From NCBI GenBank assembly GCA_037349315.1, contig JBAIAC010000033.1:15394001-15458000 (forward strand): a stretch of 64,000 nucleotides of DNA, in the 5' to 3' direction. Shown here piece by piece: positions 36,836 to 48,327 of the stretch. Source of the DNA: Chelydra serpentina. Lineage: Eukaryota > Chordata > Testudines > Chelydridae. How positions within the stretch are numbered: the first letter of the stretch is position 1; every line of letters begins with the position of its first letter. Made by a program: the position numbers and the translations under genes. The notes beneath the pieces were generated by a model, which was given only the letters and a program-made list of their open reading frames with translations, was not told the DNA's origin and searched no databases.

Positions 36836-37884
36836 AACTTAGAGAGCTTTTCATTGGAATAGTAACATTATTTTTTCTAGTAGTCCAGTAGTAAAACTAC
36901 TGTTTCTTAAGAAACAGTGATACATTATGCACAGATGGTTTAACACAGAGAACCAGTTTTAATACTGCAGTAAAAGCTCTCTCAGAGAACATTCTTTTCT
37001 TCCTTCAGGCCCTGATTTAGGAAAGCATCTCTCCAATTCAATGGGACTTAAACATGCACTTGAAATTATGCATGTGTCTAACTACCTGCCTGAGTTGGGG
37101 CCTTAACCCTATGGTCCATGGAGGCAGAGTGGGCTACTGGAAGCCTCCCTCTCAAAATCACTGATGCAGCACAGCCTGCTGCAATGCACCATGTCTTATC
37201 ACATGCATCTTCTTTTCATAGGAGTATTTAAATAATGCTGTAACACTTTAATATTTGAATGAGACTTGATTTAGCTTTTCTAGAAAGCAAATAAAACAGG
37301 TATATGAAACTATATATCTTTATGGTTAGTGAAAATGGAGATTCAGTGCTGTATCCTTAACATTTCTTGGTGTGTTATCACAGGGCTCTGATAAAGGTGT
37401 GGGTGTTACAATATCAAGACATGCGGTGCTTCCATCACAACCTTTCTCCGCCTTATTTTAAGCGCAATATAAAAAAGTCCTTGGCTCTAGTGTAAAAGGA
37501 AACATTCTCAGTATTGACAAAATAGTCAATAACTCCTCAAGGGTGAACAAATAAAAAAATGTGAAGTATTTCTTTCACTATATACACCCTTTATGTATTT
37601 GGAGGCTTAAAGTTACTGAATCTTGTGTTTTATCAGACAGACCTTAATGCGGTTCAATTCACTCCATTGATTTTTTGAGAGGAAATGTTTTGCTCAAGGG
37701 TACTATTGAAAGGTTATCTCACCCAACGTTTGATATCTAGAGATAAATTCATTTGCTCATAAAACAGGACTCAAACAACATAACCAGTCCTTTCTCATTT
37801 CAGAACAACATGGACTCAATGTATTGCTCTCCTTGAACTCAGAGAGATGCATGTCAGAATTCATGTATTTGGGTTTGACTGCAG
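36836..37884. other. Intron DNA with a palindromic repeat relic
   Basis: 37008-37106 resembles the palindromic family with CCAATTCAATGGGACTTAA and ATGCATGTGTCTAACT text. The remainder is unassigned. Confidence 0.4.
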
Positions 37885-38512
37885 CTGGTCTGTACTGGAC
37901 CGGTTCCCCAGGTGGCAATTTAAAGGGCCTGGGGCTCCGCTGCGGTAGTGGTGGCTGGGAGCCCCAGGCCTTTTAAATCACCACCAGAACCCCGCCGCCA
38001 CTGTGGCAGGGCTCCGGCAGCAGGGCTCAGGTGGTGATTTAAAGGGCCTGGGGCTCTGGCCGCTGCTACCGCCCCGGGCCCTTTAAATCTCCCCCGGCTT
38101 AGGCAGCGGGGCTCGGGCGGCAATTTAAAGGGCCTGGGGTGGAGCGGTGTCCGGAGCACCAGGGCCTTTAAATTGCCGCCTGAGCCCCGCTGCCAGAGCC
38201 CTGGGGTAGCAGCGGCGGGGCTCGGACGGCAATTTAAAGGGCCCGGGGCGGTAGGAGCGGCTGGAGTCGTGGGCCCTTTAAATGGCTCCCGAGCTCCAGG
38301 GCTCCCAGCTGCCTCTGCAGCTGGTAGCTCCGGCAGTGATTTAAAGGGACCGGGGCTTCCAGCCACCACTACCACAGCCAGATCCCGGGGCCCTTTAAAT
38401 CTCGATTTAAAGGGCCCGGGGCTCTAAAGGCCTTGCCTCTTCCAGTTGAGGCCTCGCCCCCTACTCAGGCGTACCAGCGTACCGGTAAGTCCTTAAGTTA
38501 CTTTCAGCCCTG
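37885..38512 (+). mobile_element. hAT-type element built from alternating TTTAAAGGGCC modules
   Basis: Bounded by a perfect 8-bp TSD GACTGCAG (37877-37884 and 38513-38520). The right end is AAGTTACTTTCAGCCCTG and the left is a weakly inverted CTGGTCTG…. The interior has about eleven TTTAAAGGGCC/GGCCCTTTAAA modules, roughly alternating in direct and inverted orientation and separated by GC-rich spacers. Open frames on both strands are compositional. It is related to 55423-55790. Confidence 0.82.
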
Positions 38513-38520
38513 GACTGCAG

Positions 38521-39501
38521 TTTGCTTTTGGATAATGATTTGCTGTGTCTAATCACATATAATATGCATGTTCTTATATGGGATACACTCTACAGCATAT
38601 ATGTCTTTTCCTAACTGCATAGTTTACTAATTCCAAAGTGGGAATAGTCACTGAAATATCATTTCCAGTCAAACATTCACAACAGGGCAAAGGTATCGTA
38701 CAAATAGGTATTTTTGTAGTTCAGAGGTGTGAACTTAATCATTTTAACATTTATCAAATGGACTGAGCACTTTACAGAAAAAAGCGACATCTACAAGGGT
38801 TTGTGGTGGTATTTGGAAAATGACAAAGGCTATATTATTTTGTATTGATTTCTAAGATTTGATAGGCCCTTAAGTAACACCATCCTTTTTTAATAACAGT
38901 TCTGAATTTCCCTTCTCCTTAGGTAAATACAAAAAAAGTGCTCCGCAAGCATGTATCTTAGTTCTTAAAATATAAATCTAAGGCACAAGAAAGACAGCAT
39001 ACCACTCTCAGCAAATGATTGTATCACTTCTACCCTATAGCGAGCAAAGTGAAAAACGTAAATCTCTGGATGGAGCCATTCCATTGTTTGAAGAAATATC
39101 GGATTTTTTTCTATTTTCCAATTACAGACCTCATACAGTAATTAAATCTAATTTCCTCTTCCATAAAGTCATGGATATTTTTACTTTCTTGCCCCAGGCA
39201 AGGAAATAGATTTCTGGATTGACATTTTCACATTCATTTTTATACTCATCTAGTTAATTTTTTTAGTGTTCATAACACATCTGTGAGTTTGTTTATTATA
39301 CCTTGCTTCCTCCCTTCTTACTCCTTCCCCTACAGATATAACAGAATTAGGCAGGGTCCTTATATGTAATGGGACTATTTGAATGTATTGGACAACTGTT
39401 TTCTTTTTGTTCTGTATTTATTGTATTATTACCTGCCTTATATAAACCAACAAAAAACAATGAACAAAGGTATCAAGAAATTCCAATTTCTCTGGTCTTA
39501 C
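38521..39501. other. 3' end of the 21.4-kb UNC13C intron sequence, nothing recognised
   Basis: AT-rich unique sequence leading to the donor side of the exon at 39502. Confidence 0.4.
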
Positions 39502-39630
39502 CTGATCCATTAGATGGGAATAGAGTTCATAGCAGTTGTCAAAAATATACTTGTAGGTAGAGTCTAAGCAAGCTCTGACACAGTCTTTAACCACCATACT
39601 GGCTCGAGGTGGACTCTGCAATTCCAGGAC
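39502..39630 (-). CDS. UNC13C: UNC13C internal exon 4 of 5 (MUN domain)
   Basis: A 129-bp exon of 43 codons, phase 0-0. It begins [20 protein letters not shown] and continues through [20 protein letters not shown] to MDQ. The SPPRAS…VVKDCV(K/R)ACL block is diagnostic of Munc13 proteins. The acceptor is ATTCTATAAG and the donor is GTAAGA. In frame with the next exon it reads LMDQ-GKKQ, aligned with family versions such as LTDP-SKKQ, so no micro-exon needs to be invoked. The next intron is the longest in the window, about 21.4 kb. Confidence 0.92.
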
Positions 39631-39800
39631 CTTATAGAATATTTCATAAAATCAGAAAATAAGAGAATTTCATGAACAGCTGGTCTAGAAAAATGTGTAC
39701 ATTATGTGTAATGAGTTATCTGTCCAATGCAGAATTGGGAGAAATCAAATATAATAAAGATCAATACAATATTTAAAAGTACATAGATTTATGCACTGTG

Positions 39801-40010
39801 GCCTCAGTCCAGAGAAGCACTTAAACACATGCTTAACTTTAAGCATAGGAGTAGTCCCAAACTGAAGCTTACTTCATTAGGATTATTCACATGAGGGAAG
39901 TACAATACATGCTTAAGTGATTGCATGATCTTTCCTTTAAGTCTTTATTTAGGAAAGCAGCTAAGCACATCTTTAAATGTTTTCCCAAATAGGAATGGTC
40001 TTCTGAATCA
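39801..40010. repeat. Palindromic MITE relic (AAGCAC…GCTTAACTTTAAGCA)
   Basis: AGAAGCACTTAAACACATGC, TTAACTTTAAGCATAGGAGT and, mirrored, ACATGCTTAAGTGATTGCAT and AGGAAAGCAGCTAAGCACAT. The palindrome is imperfect. Confidence 0.55.
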
Positions 40011-40127
40011 GTGTCTTAGTGCACAAACAGTTACATATTTTTAAAGCATTGGTTTCTATAAACATTTAACCTATCCATTAAAATACATATACTTAAGATG
40101 AGTTTCAACTCAATAGTCCATCTTTCT

Positions 40128-40215
40128 GTTCTGTGTTTGTACAGCACCGAGCCCAATAGAGTCCTAGTCCATTATTGAAGCTCATAAGTGTTACTGAAAT
40201 ATTACTCTTGCTACT
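40128..40215 (+). repeat. L2/MIR-type fragment
   Basis: TTTGTACAGCACCGAGCCCA followed by AATAGAGTCCTAGTCC and GTGTTACTGAAATATTA, the order of the amniote L2/MIR tail. Confidence 0.5.
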
Positions 40216-41126
40216 AATAGGATGTGTCTGTTAACACACTATTAGATTAACAAAAATTGAAATATTTGATTTGTGTTTCTATATTTTGAGCTGGTTGTAG
40301 CAATGTGTATCTTTTCCTTATCACAGGGAAATCTTGCTCACCTTATTCATGATCACCTTGATGTTGACTGCTTGTATATCTATGGCAAGTAGGTTTTGGC
40401 CTAATGTCATTAGCCTCATTTTGATGTCTGAAATAATACTAGGACATAGTTTCCAGTAGGAAACATTACTGTTCCTGATAAATACCTTAGGTGTCTCAGC
40501 TGCTTTTGTTTGATTTTCAGTTTATTCTGTTCACTAAACCTAGCCCTAATCTTACTCCAGCAGAAAAGCTTTAAACCTAATTTTAACTGAGTTTAAACAA
40601 ATGTTAGAGATTCGTTGCTGTTTTTTTTAGCTTTCTCCAGTATTTTAGAATATTGATAGATACAAAGTGCAAACAGGACAATTGTCATTTGAAAAGTAAT
40701 ACTTTCTCTCCTTGAATGGCTTCTTGTTAATGAACAATGATAAAAAGTCAACAAAGCACTGACTTGACAGACCAGGTGAGTAATATTTGCAGCTGTGTTC
40801 TCTTAAAGGTAAAGCATTAATACAGGTGTAACTTCTGCATCAGAAAAGGAATTTCTGGAGTCACCAATGAAAGGGTCTCTTTGCAAAGCAGTAGCTTATA
40901 GCATTGAAGAGATGAAAACCCAAAGGCAAAGTGTTTGAGCCATTCAATATCAAAAGTCACTGGATAGTAGAGGATATCTTTGCCTGGCTTTGGAGGCAAG
41001 AAAACTACATTGGGTCTATCTACCCTCTGCCAAGCTTAGAAAGATGACAGGAGCAAAGCTAGTTTCAGTGGTGGCAAAGGAGCAAAACTGAACAAAATAT
41101 TTTTTTTAAAATACAGCTGTTACATA
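40216..41126. other. Intron DNA between exons 4 and 3, nothing recognised
   Basis: AT-rich, without repeats that can be named. Confidence 0.4.
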
Positions 41127-41514
41127 CAGTACAATCTCAGAGTTACGAACTGACCGGTCAACCACACACCTCATTTGTAACCAAAAGTATGCAATTAGGC
41201 AGCAGAGACAAAATAAACAAATGAACAAATACTGTATGGTACAGTACTGTGTTACATATAGACTACTAAAAATAAAGGTAACGTTTTTAAAAAAGATTTG
41301 ACAAGGTAAGGAAACTGTTTCTGGGCTTGTTTCATTTAATTAAGATGGTTAAAAGCAGTACTTTTCTTCTACACAGTGAAGTTTCAAAGCTGTATTAAGT
41401 CAATGTTCAGTTGTAAACTTTTGAAAGAACAACCATAACATTTTGTTCAGAGTTATGAACATTTTAGAGTTATGAACAACTTCCATTCGTGTTTGTAACT
41501 CTGAGGTTCTACTG
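41127..41514 (-). mobile_element. pogo/Tigger-like non-autonomous DNA transposon, 388 bp
   Basis: TA dinucleotides on both sides (41125-41126, 41515-41516). Left end CAGTACAATCTCAGAGTTACGA; right end AACTCTGAGGTTCTACTG. Its body is the reverse complement of the copy at 5250-5576 (AAGTTTCAAAGCTGTATTAA, GAACAACCATAACATTTTGT). No transposase is encoded. Confidence 0.85.
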
Positions 41515-41855
41515 TATATTCTTAGGAGCTGCAGTTCAATAATATCTCTTCAGTTAAACCAGAGAAAGTTAAAAATAGTTTGCAGCACTTCTGCATTCTC
41601 TCCCTTTTGCATTCTTTTAGTATAAGATTTCCACTTAGCTAGATCTTCAGAAAGCTTAGGGATTTAATTTAAAACTAAAGCAGCTGAAATATATTTAGAG
41701 ACTATAACCAGTGATTTTCTCTATCTTAAATCGAGTCTCAGTGCAGGATTCATCAAGCTAAGATATCAAGAGCACACCCTAATCATTGAGGTTTGATAGC
41801 GGTGATCAAGAGCACCAAATACAGTGTGGTTTTCCTAGAAAATAAATGTGCACTA

Positions 41856-41984
<129 letters not shown>

Positions 41985-42088
41985 CTAGTTAATTGGGGGA
42001 AAGGAAATAAGTATAAGGTTAAGGGCGAGCCCCTTAAAATGTTAAGGAAAAAAAAATTCATGAAAACAAAGAAAGCGAAAAGTACAGT

Positions 42089-42195
42089 GGGTGGGATTAT
42101 CAACAGCGCTTGGTGTTGGTCCATCTACACTCCCATTGAAGTCAATGGTAAAATGCCTAGTGACATCAGTGGGAGCAGAGTTAGACCCAAACTGA
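42089..42195. repeat. Palindromic MITE relic
   Basis: GGTGGGATTATCAACAGCGC, CTCCCATTGAAGTCAATGGT and GTGGGAGCAGAGTTAGACCC form the common CCCATTGA…TCAATGGG palindromic reptile repeat. Confidence 0.6.
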
Positions 42196-42836
42196 CCATT
42201 CTTGGAACTCTTAGGGTCTTTGATAACAACATGCAAGTTTAAAATATTGCATTGCCAATTTTTAAAATCTCATAGAAACAATACAGTACTGCATTGAGAA
42301 GGTTAAAGAAACGCTGTTCGTGATTTAAAGGAAACCCTTTTATTTACTCTCCATCATGTATAAGTCAGTTCCAGAAATAAAGTTAGTAGTTTCATAATAA
42401 GCTTAATGAATTGGAATGTATGTGAAATATTAAGAGTTCCTTAGATTAGCAGGCAGATTGATAGCCAGGAAACATTTTTGGTGGTCATTTAATGGCCTTG
42501 TACTACCAAAGGACTAGTCAACTATCCTTATAGTCTGACAGGGAGTGGATATCATTCTTCAACACTGAAGGAACCCACAGACAGACACTTATGCTGAATG
42601 AAACTTTTGATTTTCTAAACTCTAAAAAACTGCCACACCAATTGTAATACCACACAATGACCCTCTTTTCTTAGCTCTTAATCTCAAGAAGGAACAGAAC
42701 AACTTGCTTAACCCAGAAAATATGGTTTTGTTAAAACACTGATGTCCTAAAATTTGAATTCTAATTCAAGGATTGGTGATATAGTGTGAACACTTGATTC
42801 TTTCAAACTTCATGTCAGACTAGATATTAATGTCTA

Positions 42837-43082
<246 letters not shown>

Positions 43083-43539
43083 TTATCACAAAGCATACAA
43101 TCTGCGGTCTTCCATTCTGGATCTGTTTGGAAAGTGCAGTTTTCAATTTATTTGTATAAAAGCACTGGTCTGACATAACAGTAAGTATATCAGAAACTGT
43201 AAATGTGTTATGCCTTCTGCCATATTTCAAGATTCATCTAATATAGCACAAACTTCTGGCATTCATTCATCATCATGCAGCCTTAAAACGCATTAGTGAA
43301 GCACAGCAGCCTTTGCCGTAAACTGCTTTCCTTTATCTTAATAACTGATGCGTTGTTAAGTAAATAACTAAACCAAAAATATCCAGGGAAACTGAAAAAA
43401 CATTGTCAGAAGACTCTGAACAACAACAGTATCAACTCAAATTAAAGTTCAAAGGTTTTCAGTGATGGGCGTTTGGCTTGTCAGAAAAGATCAGCTTGTT
43501 CTATTTCTGTATTCAGCTCCTTACAAAACACTGCCTGCC

Positions 43540-43905
43540 CCTTTTAAAACTGTAAAACATTATTTGTTTGCACAAGGGATTTTTAGCAAGATGTAAAAAT
43601 ACAGAACGGTTGGGGATTCCTCTGATTGGTATGGCAGGGAGCCAACGCCCCCCGTTCTCATAGCTCAACTTAACCCTCTTACGAGGGATGGTAAGGTCCA
43701 AGCCATGAGTCGGCTGCGGGACCTGGATGGAAATAAAGGGGGGCTGGTGGACCCCCGGATAATTGATTTGAATAAACATGGATTTGCTGCACTGTACACT
43801 TTATCTGCTGGGTAGTCCCAGACATCTATATAATAAAGTTGCGGCCTGATTAAAATCCATAACAAGTGTCTCCTGTCCTTCTTGCGGTGTACTCAGACAA
43901 TGACC
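43540..43905 (+). mobile_element. Possible ERV LTR fragment
   Basis: Looks like a 3' LTR half. CTATATAATAAAG gives a TATA/poly-A-like overlap near 43829. Pyrimidine-rich text AGTGTCTCCTGTCCTTC and a CTCAGACA end follow. The boundaries and TSD are not certain. Confidence 0.35.
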
Positions 43906-44851
43906 CATTAGAGATGGTGGCCTTGTGAAACCTATCTGAGTAATAGCCTTACCCTTTGAAAATGGAGATTTACTTGTGATTTTAGCATATAAAGGCCCAA
44001 GGGTAAAATTTTAGTGCAATGCACACAGCTGAGCTGTGTGAGTCCCAGTAATGTTAATGAGAGTTGTATGCCTTTCATGCTTTGTGTTGAAACGCTTGTA
44101 CTCCTTATCCAATTGCAAAAAAAACATGCAGTTGCACCATCAGAATATGTAAAGGCTGCAGACCATTGGAAGCAGCAAGATCTGAAAGCCGTCAACATAT
44201 GTTCTGACCTCTACCACACTTCTGAACTATGCAATGATGTGACCATGCTATAACTTGCACGCTCTCTCTCATACCAGGGGAGTACTAACCTACACAAAGC
44301 CTTTGATCTGGCACAGTTCCATTAAGTGTTCAACACAAGGGGATGTTTTTGCCATGTTATAAATCTCCACTGAAATACTCAGGCAAATCCATCCCAGATG
44401 TAGGCTTGAATTTGGGATGTTCTTTTTGATTAATGGTGTGCAGCTATCCACTTCATGCAACTTGACCCAGAGGGCTTCAGAAATGAGAAAAATAATATTA
44501 TATTTTGCCTATAAGTCAATTTGTTTGAAAACAGAGCCCAGAATCTCTATTAGGGATGTTTTAATACTGTCTTTCTACTCATCTGTTGAACTACGAATTG
44601 AATTGGTATTTGCGTCAAAGGTAAATTGGCATTAACATCAGAGAGAGGACTTAATCTGCCCCTCCAAGCTGAGGATAAAAAAAAAATGTTCTGATCACTA
44701 GCAAAATGGAAATAAAGAAGAGAAAATCCAGGGTGAAAAAAACAGCAAAACTTTACATTTTAAAAGCTGGATCAAACATAAAACATCCGATAAAGGGTTT
44801 TGTTGAAACAGTAGACTGCCATTTTAACAAAAGTATAAGAGCCAGAATGAT
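43906..44851. other. Intron DNA between exons 2 and 1, nothing recognised
   Basis: AT-rich, unremarkable. Confidence 0.4.
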
Positions 44852-44865
44852 TTAATAACAAATAG

Positions 44866-44981
44866 AAGTGACAAAGGGTCCTGTGGCACCTTATAGACTA
44901 ACAGAGGTATTGTCTATAAGGTGCCACAGGACCCTTTGTCGCTTCTACAGATCCAGACTAACACGGCTACCCCTCTGATAC
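44866..44981 (+). mobile_element. Penelope-like element 3' fragment with snap-back 5' end
   Basis: A 116-bp insertion flanked by a perfect 14-bp TSD TTAATAACAAATAG (44852-44865 and 44982-44995). The right side is the 3' end of the element (CAGACTAACACGGCTACCCC). The left arm and 44912-44946 are inverted copies differing at one base over 35 bp, with a 13-nt loop. The family call rests on the shared 3' end with the copy at 48328. Confidence 0.72.
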
Positions 44982-44992
44982 TTAATAACAAA

Positions 44993-45978
44993 TAGGGCTG
45001 TCGATTAATCACAGTTAATTCATGCAATTAACTCAAAAATATTAATCGCAATTAATTGCAGTTTTAATCAAACTGTTTAACAATAGAATACCAATTGAAA
45101 TGTATTAAACATTTTTGGATGTTTTTCTACATTTTCAAATATATTTATTTCAGTTACAACACAGAATACAAAGTATACACTGCTCACTTTATATTATTTT
45201 TATTACAAATATTTGCACTGTAAAAACAACAAAATAAATAGTATTTTTCAGTACACTTCATACAAGTACTGTAGTGTAATCTCTTTATCATGAAAATACA
45301 ACTTACAAATGTAGATTTTTTTGTTACATAACTGCACTCAAAAACAAAACAATGCAAAATTTTAGAGCCTACAAATCCACTCAGTCCTATTTCTTGTTCA
45401 GCCAATCACTAAGACAAACAAGTTTGTTTACATTTACAGAAGATAATGCTGCCCACTTCTTATTTACAATGTCACCAGAAAGTGAGAAGAGGCATTCGCA
45501 TGGGATTTTTGTAGCCGGCATTGCAAGGTAAATACCTTGCCAGATATTTTAAACATTCGTAGGCCACTTCATGCTTCGGCCACCATTCCAGAGGACATGC
45601 TTCCACGCTGATGATGCTCGTTAAAAAAATAATGCATTAATTAAATTTGTGACTGAACTTCTTGGGGGAGAATTGTATATCTCTGGTTCTATTTTATCCA
45701 CATTCTGCCATATATTTCATGTTATAGCAGTCTCAGATGATGTTCCAGCACATGTTGTTCATTTTAAGAACACTTTCACTGCAGATTTCACAACACGCAA
45801 ATAAGGTAACAATGTGAGATTTCTAAAGATAGCTACAGCACTCGACCCAAGTGTGGAAAACATCCTAAAATATTTAAATAAATGGTATTCTATTATTTTT
45901 TAACATGATTAATCGCGATTCATTCTTTTAATCGCACAATTAATTGCGATTAATTTTTTTAATCGCTTGTCAGCCCTA
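44993..45978 (+). mobile_element. hAT transposon, 986 bp, with perfect 8-bp TSD
   Basis: Starts TAGGGCTGTCGATTAATCAC and ends TTAATCGCTTGTCAGCCCTA. ATAACAAA is duplicated at 44985-44992 and 45979-45986. The ends carry several TTAATCGCAATTAATTGC inverted modules. The interior is AT-rich, with remnants that look derived from a longer autonomous parent, but no transposase frame remains. Confidence 0.9.
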
Positions 45979-46130
45979 ATAACAAACTATCAATGTACTT
46001 TTAAAATTTGAAGCTGAATAAACACATCTAAGTTTCATCACTAGAATATTTGGTAACATAGCAATTAAATAATAGCAGTAATGTATAGTCAGTACTTTTC
46101 ATCTATAAATTTTACAGATGTTCACAATAA

Positions 46131-46240
46131 CAGGTATCACTATTACCCATTTATAGAGGGGAAAACTGAGGTGCATTGAGTTTGAATCCCAGTCCCGGGA
46201 GATGCTGCCACCAAACTGGGGATCTGAACCTACAAACCTT
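46131..46240 (-). repeat. MIR/L2-type fragment
   Basis: ATTACCCATTTATAGAGGGG, AAAACTGAGGTGCATTGAG and GGGGATCTGAACCTACAAAC follow MIR order. Confidence 0.55.
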
Positions 46241-46614
46241 TATTATTGGCTGCAATGCTTGGTATCACTAATAGCTCCATTAACCTCAACATATTTTAAA
46301 ACAACAACAACGAATGGAAATGTAATACAATATTTGTTCAATATTTATTTAATGGATGCAACAATTACGACGATTATTTGGAAATATGATTTAAAATAAA
46401 ATTATTAGATGATCTGAGTAAGTTGCCAAAGGGAGTTAGAAAATGTCTTAATGTTAGTAAGTACTATCCCAGTAGGACATGGGGCTTAATAATCAGCCAC
46501 TCACAGTGGTAAACACTTGCAGCATCAGGTCGCTGGAATGGCTCCACTATTCAGCAATGGTAAGCAAAATCATTCTTCCACAAGATTACTATACAAATGA
46601 GTTTGACAGCTAAA

Positions 46615-46813
46615 AGTTCTGGGATAGCTCAGTCGTTTGAGCATTGGCCTGCTAAACCCAGGGTTGTGAGTTCAATCCTTGAGGGGGCCATTTAGGGATC
46701 CAGGGCAAAAATCTGTCAGGGGACAGTACTTGGTCTTGCTAGTGAGGGCAGGGGACTGGACTCGATGACCTTTAAAGGTTGTTCCAGTTCTAGGAGATTG
46801 GCATATCTCCATT
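46615..46813 (+). repeat. tRNA-derived SINE (turtle Cry/Pol III type)
   Basis: A tRNA-like head GGGATAGCTCAGTCGTTTGA holds the A box TAGCTCAGTCG (46625-46635) and the B box GAGTTCAATCC (46668-46678). A family-typical body (GAGGGGGCCATTTAGGGATC) and a CR1-like tail GGACTGGACTCGATGACCTT follow. Such tRNA-plus-CR1-tail SINEs are known from turtles. It is the best lineage marker in the window. Confidence 0.88.
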
Positions 46814-48327
46814 CATTTTTTTTTTAACTTCATAAAGGTGCTGATTTGCATTTCATCCACAAATATTTAGTTTCAGTTATGGATTTAAGCATGCAAGGCC
46901 CTTCATGGAGAAAATATGCAATAACGCTGTACATAATACAGTTATGAATTTAAATTTGATTTACTGCATACTGTGGAAAAATGCCCAGAATTAATTTTCT
47001 TTACCAAAAATTTGTTTCAGGCACAGACGGAATTATGTTCTTGACCATAGTCTGAAAATTGTGTTATCTGTTGTAAAAAACCCAAAACACCAGAATTAAT
47101 TTGTTTTGGTTTAGTAGCCAAATTTTATCATTTGGTAATAATGACTTTGAAAATCATGCAGAAGTGGAAATATTTTCATTACACTTAGTTTTGGTGAAGG
47201 GCCTTAAAGCTCCTGACAGTGCTTCATGCAGCTGCAATTTGTACTTCATTAATATTAATTGTGTTTGATATTTGATTAAATCCCAAATTTATTAAAATAG
47301 ATGTTAATAAATAATATTTTAGAAATCCTGTGTGTGTCTGCATTTGGTAATGAATCAGAGGATCATTCCTTTAAAATGGTTGACACAAATAATAGCAATG
47401 CAAACTGAAAAAAATGAAGAATTAATATATTAATTATTCAGTGCCAAATTGTGTTTATGCCCCTTCTCTATCTACCCACACAATGACTAGCAATGTGGGA
47501 ATGAAAGCAGGCTCCCCAGAGCTGCTACTCTCCTTTCCTTCCCCAACCTCCCCAGTGCAGCTAGGGGAGGGGAAATGGAGGTTGGAGAAATGAGCAGATC
47601 CTTAGTTCTACCACCTCCAAAGCACTGGGCAGTACACATTATGCCAGGTATTGAAACAGCACAGTTTACTCCCTCCCTGGAGGTGCTGTGGAACCAAGAG
47701 AGTCATGATCTCTCTCCTGGGCTGCTTTGCCACTTCCTGAGAGTAGGTATTACATCATCTTGTGATCTTGCCCTTAGTACACAGCACACTCTAATTCCAT
47801 AGTGAGTTTTCAACAACTGAAAATGACCCTTGATACGCCAGCTTTCTTGTCTTGTATAGTGAATGAACCTATTTAAAATCATTCTACCAGTCTAATTTTA
47901 AGAGCCATTCCAATGATACCAAACAGAAATATCATGTTTAACTTTACTTTCCCTGTATAGGATTGGCACACTTTGATCATTTGTGTTTTCTAGTAGTCAT
48001 GTCATGATGCCATGTACTTCTACAAAAAAGAGGCGTTCAGGAAGAGAGTTCAGTACCGAACCAGAAACAGTAGGTGTAATCTTTAGTTTCTTAGATGAAA
48101 GAATTATTGAAAGCACTTTCCCTAATAATGGAGACAAAGGAAAAACACCTACTCTAAGTTCCTATTATATATGTAGAATTATTCCTGTGACTAGTTAGAA
48201 GGAACATCTTAGTTGGTGTTTCCACTATTGATGGTAACACTCTCATCTCAAAAGATGCTGAATCGTCATTATAATGTTTCTCTATTACTGACTTATGCAA
48301 AATTGCAAAAAATGCACATTTTTTAAA
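46814..48327. other. Intron DNA, nothing recognised
   Basis: AT-rich; 47460-47800 is slightly GC-richer with no named feature. Confidence 0.4.

Noticed and set aside
37920..38427. Pro/Ala/Gly-rich 151-codon frame and its antisense partner
   Set aside because: Produced by the repeated TTTAAAGGGCC modules and GC-rich spacers of a hAT element.
46615..46690. Functional tRNA gene
   Set aside because: Only the head resembles a tRNA; it lacks a proper acceptor stem and continues into a SINE body and CR1-like tail.
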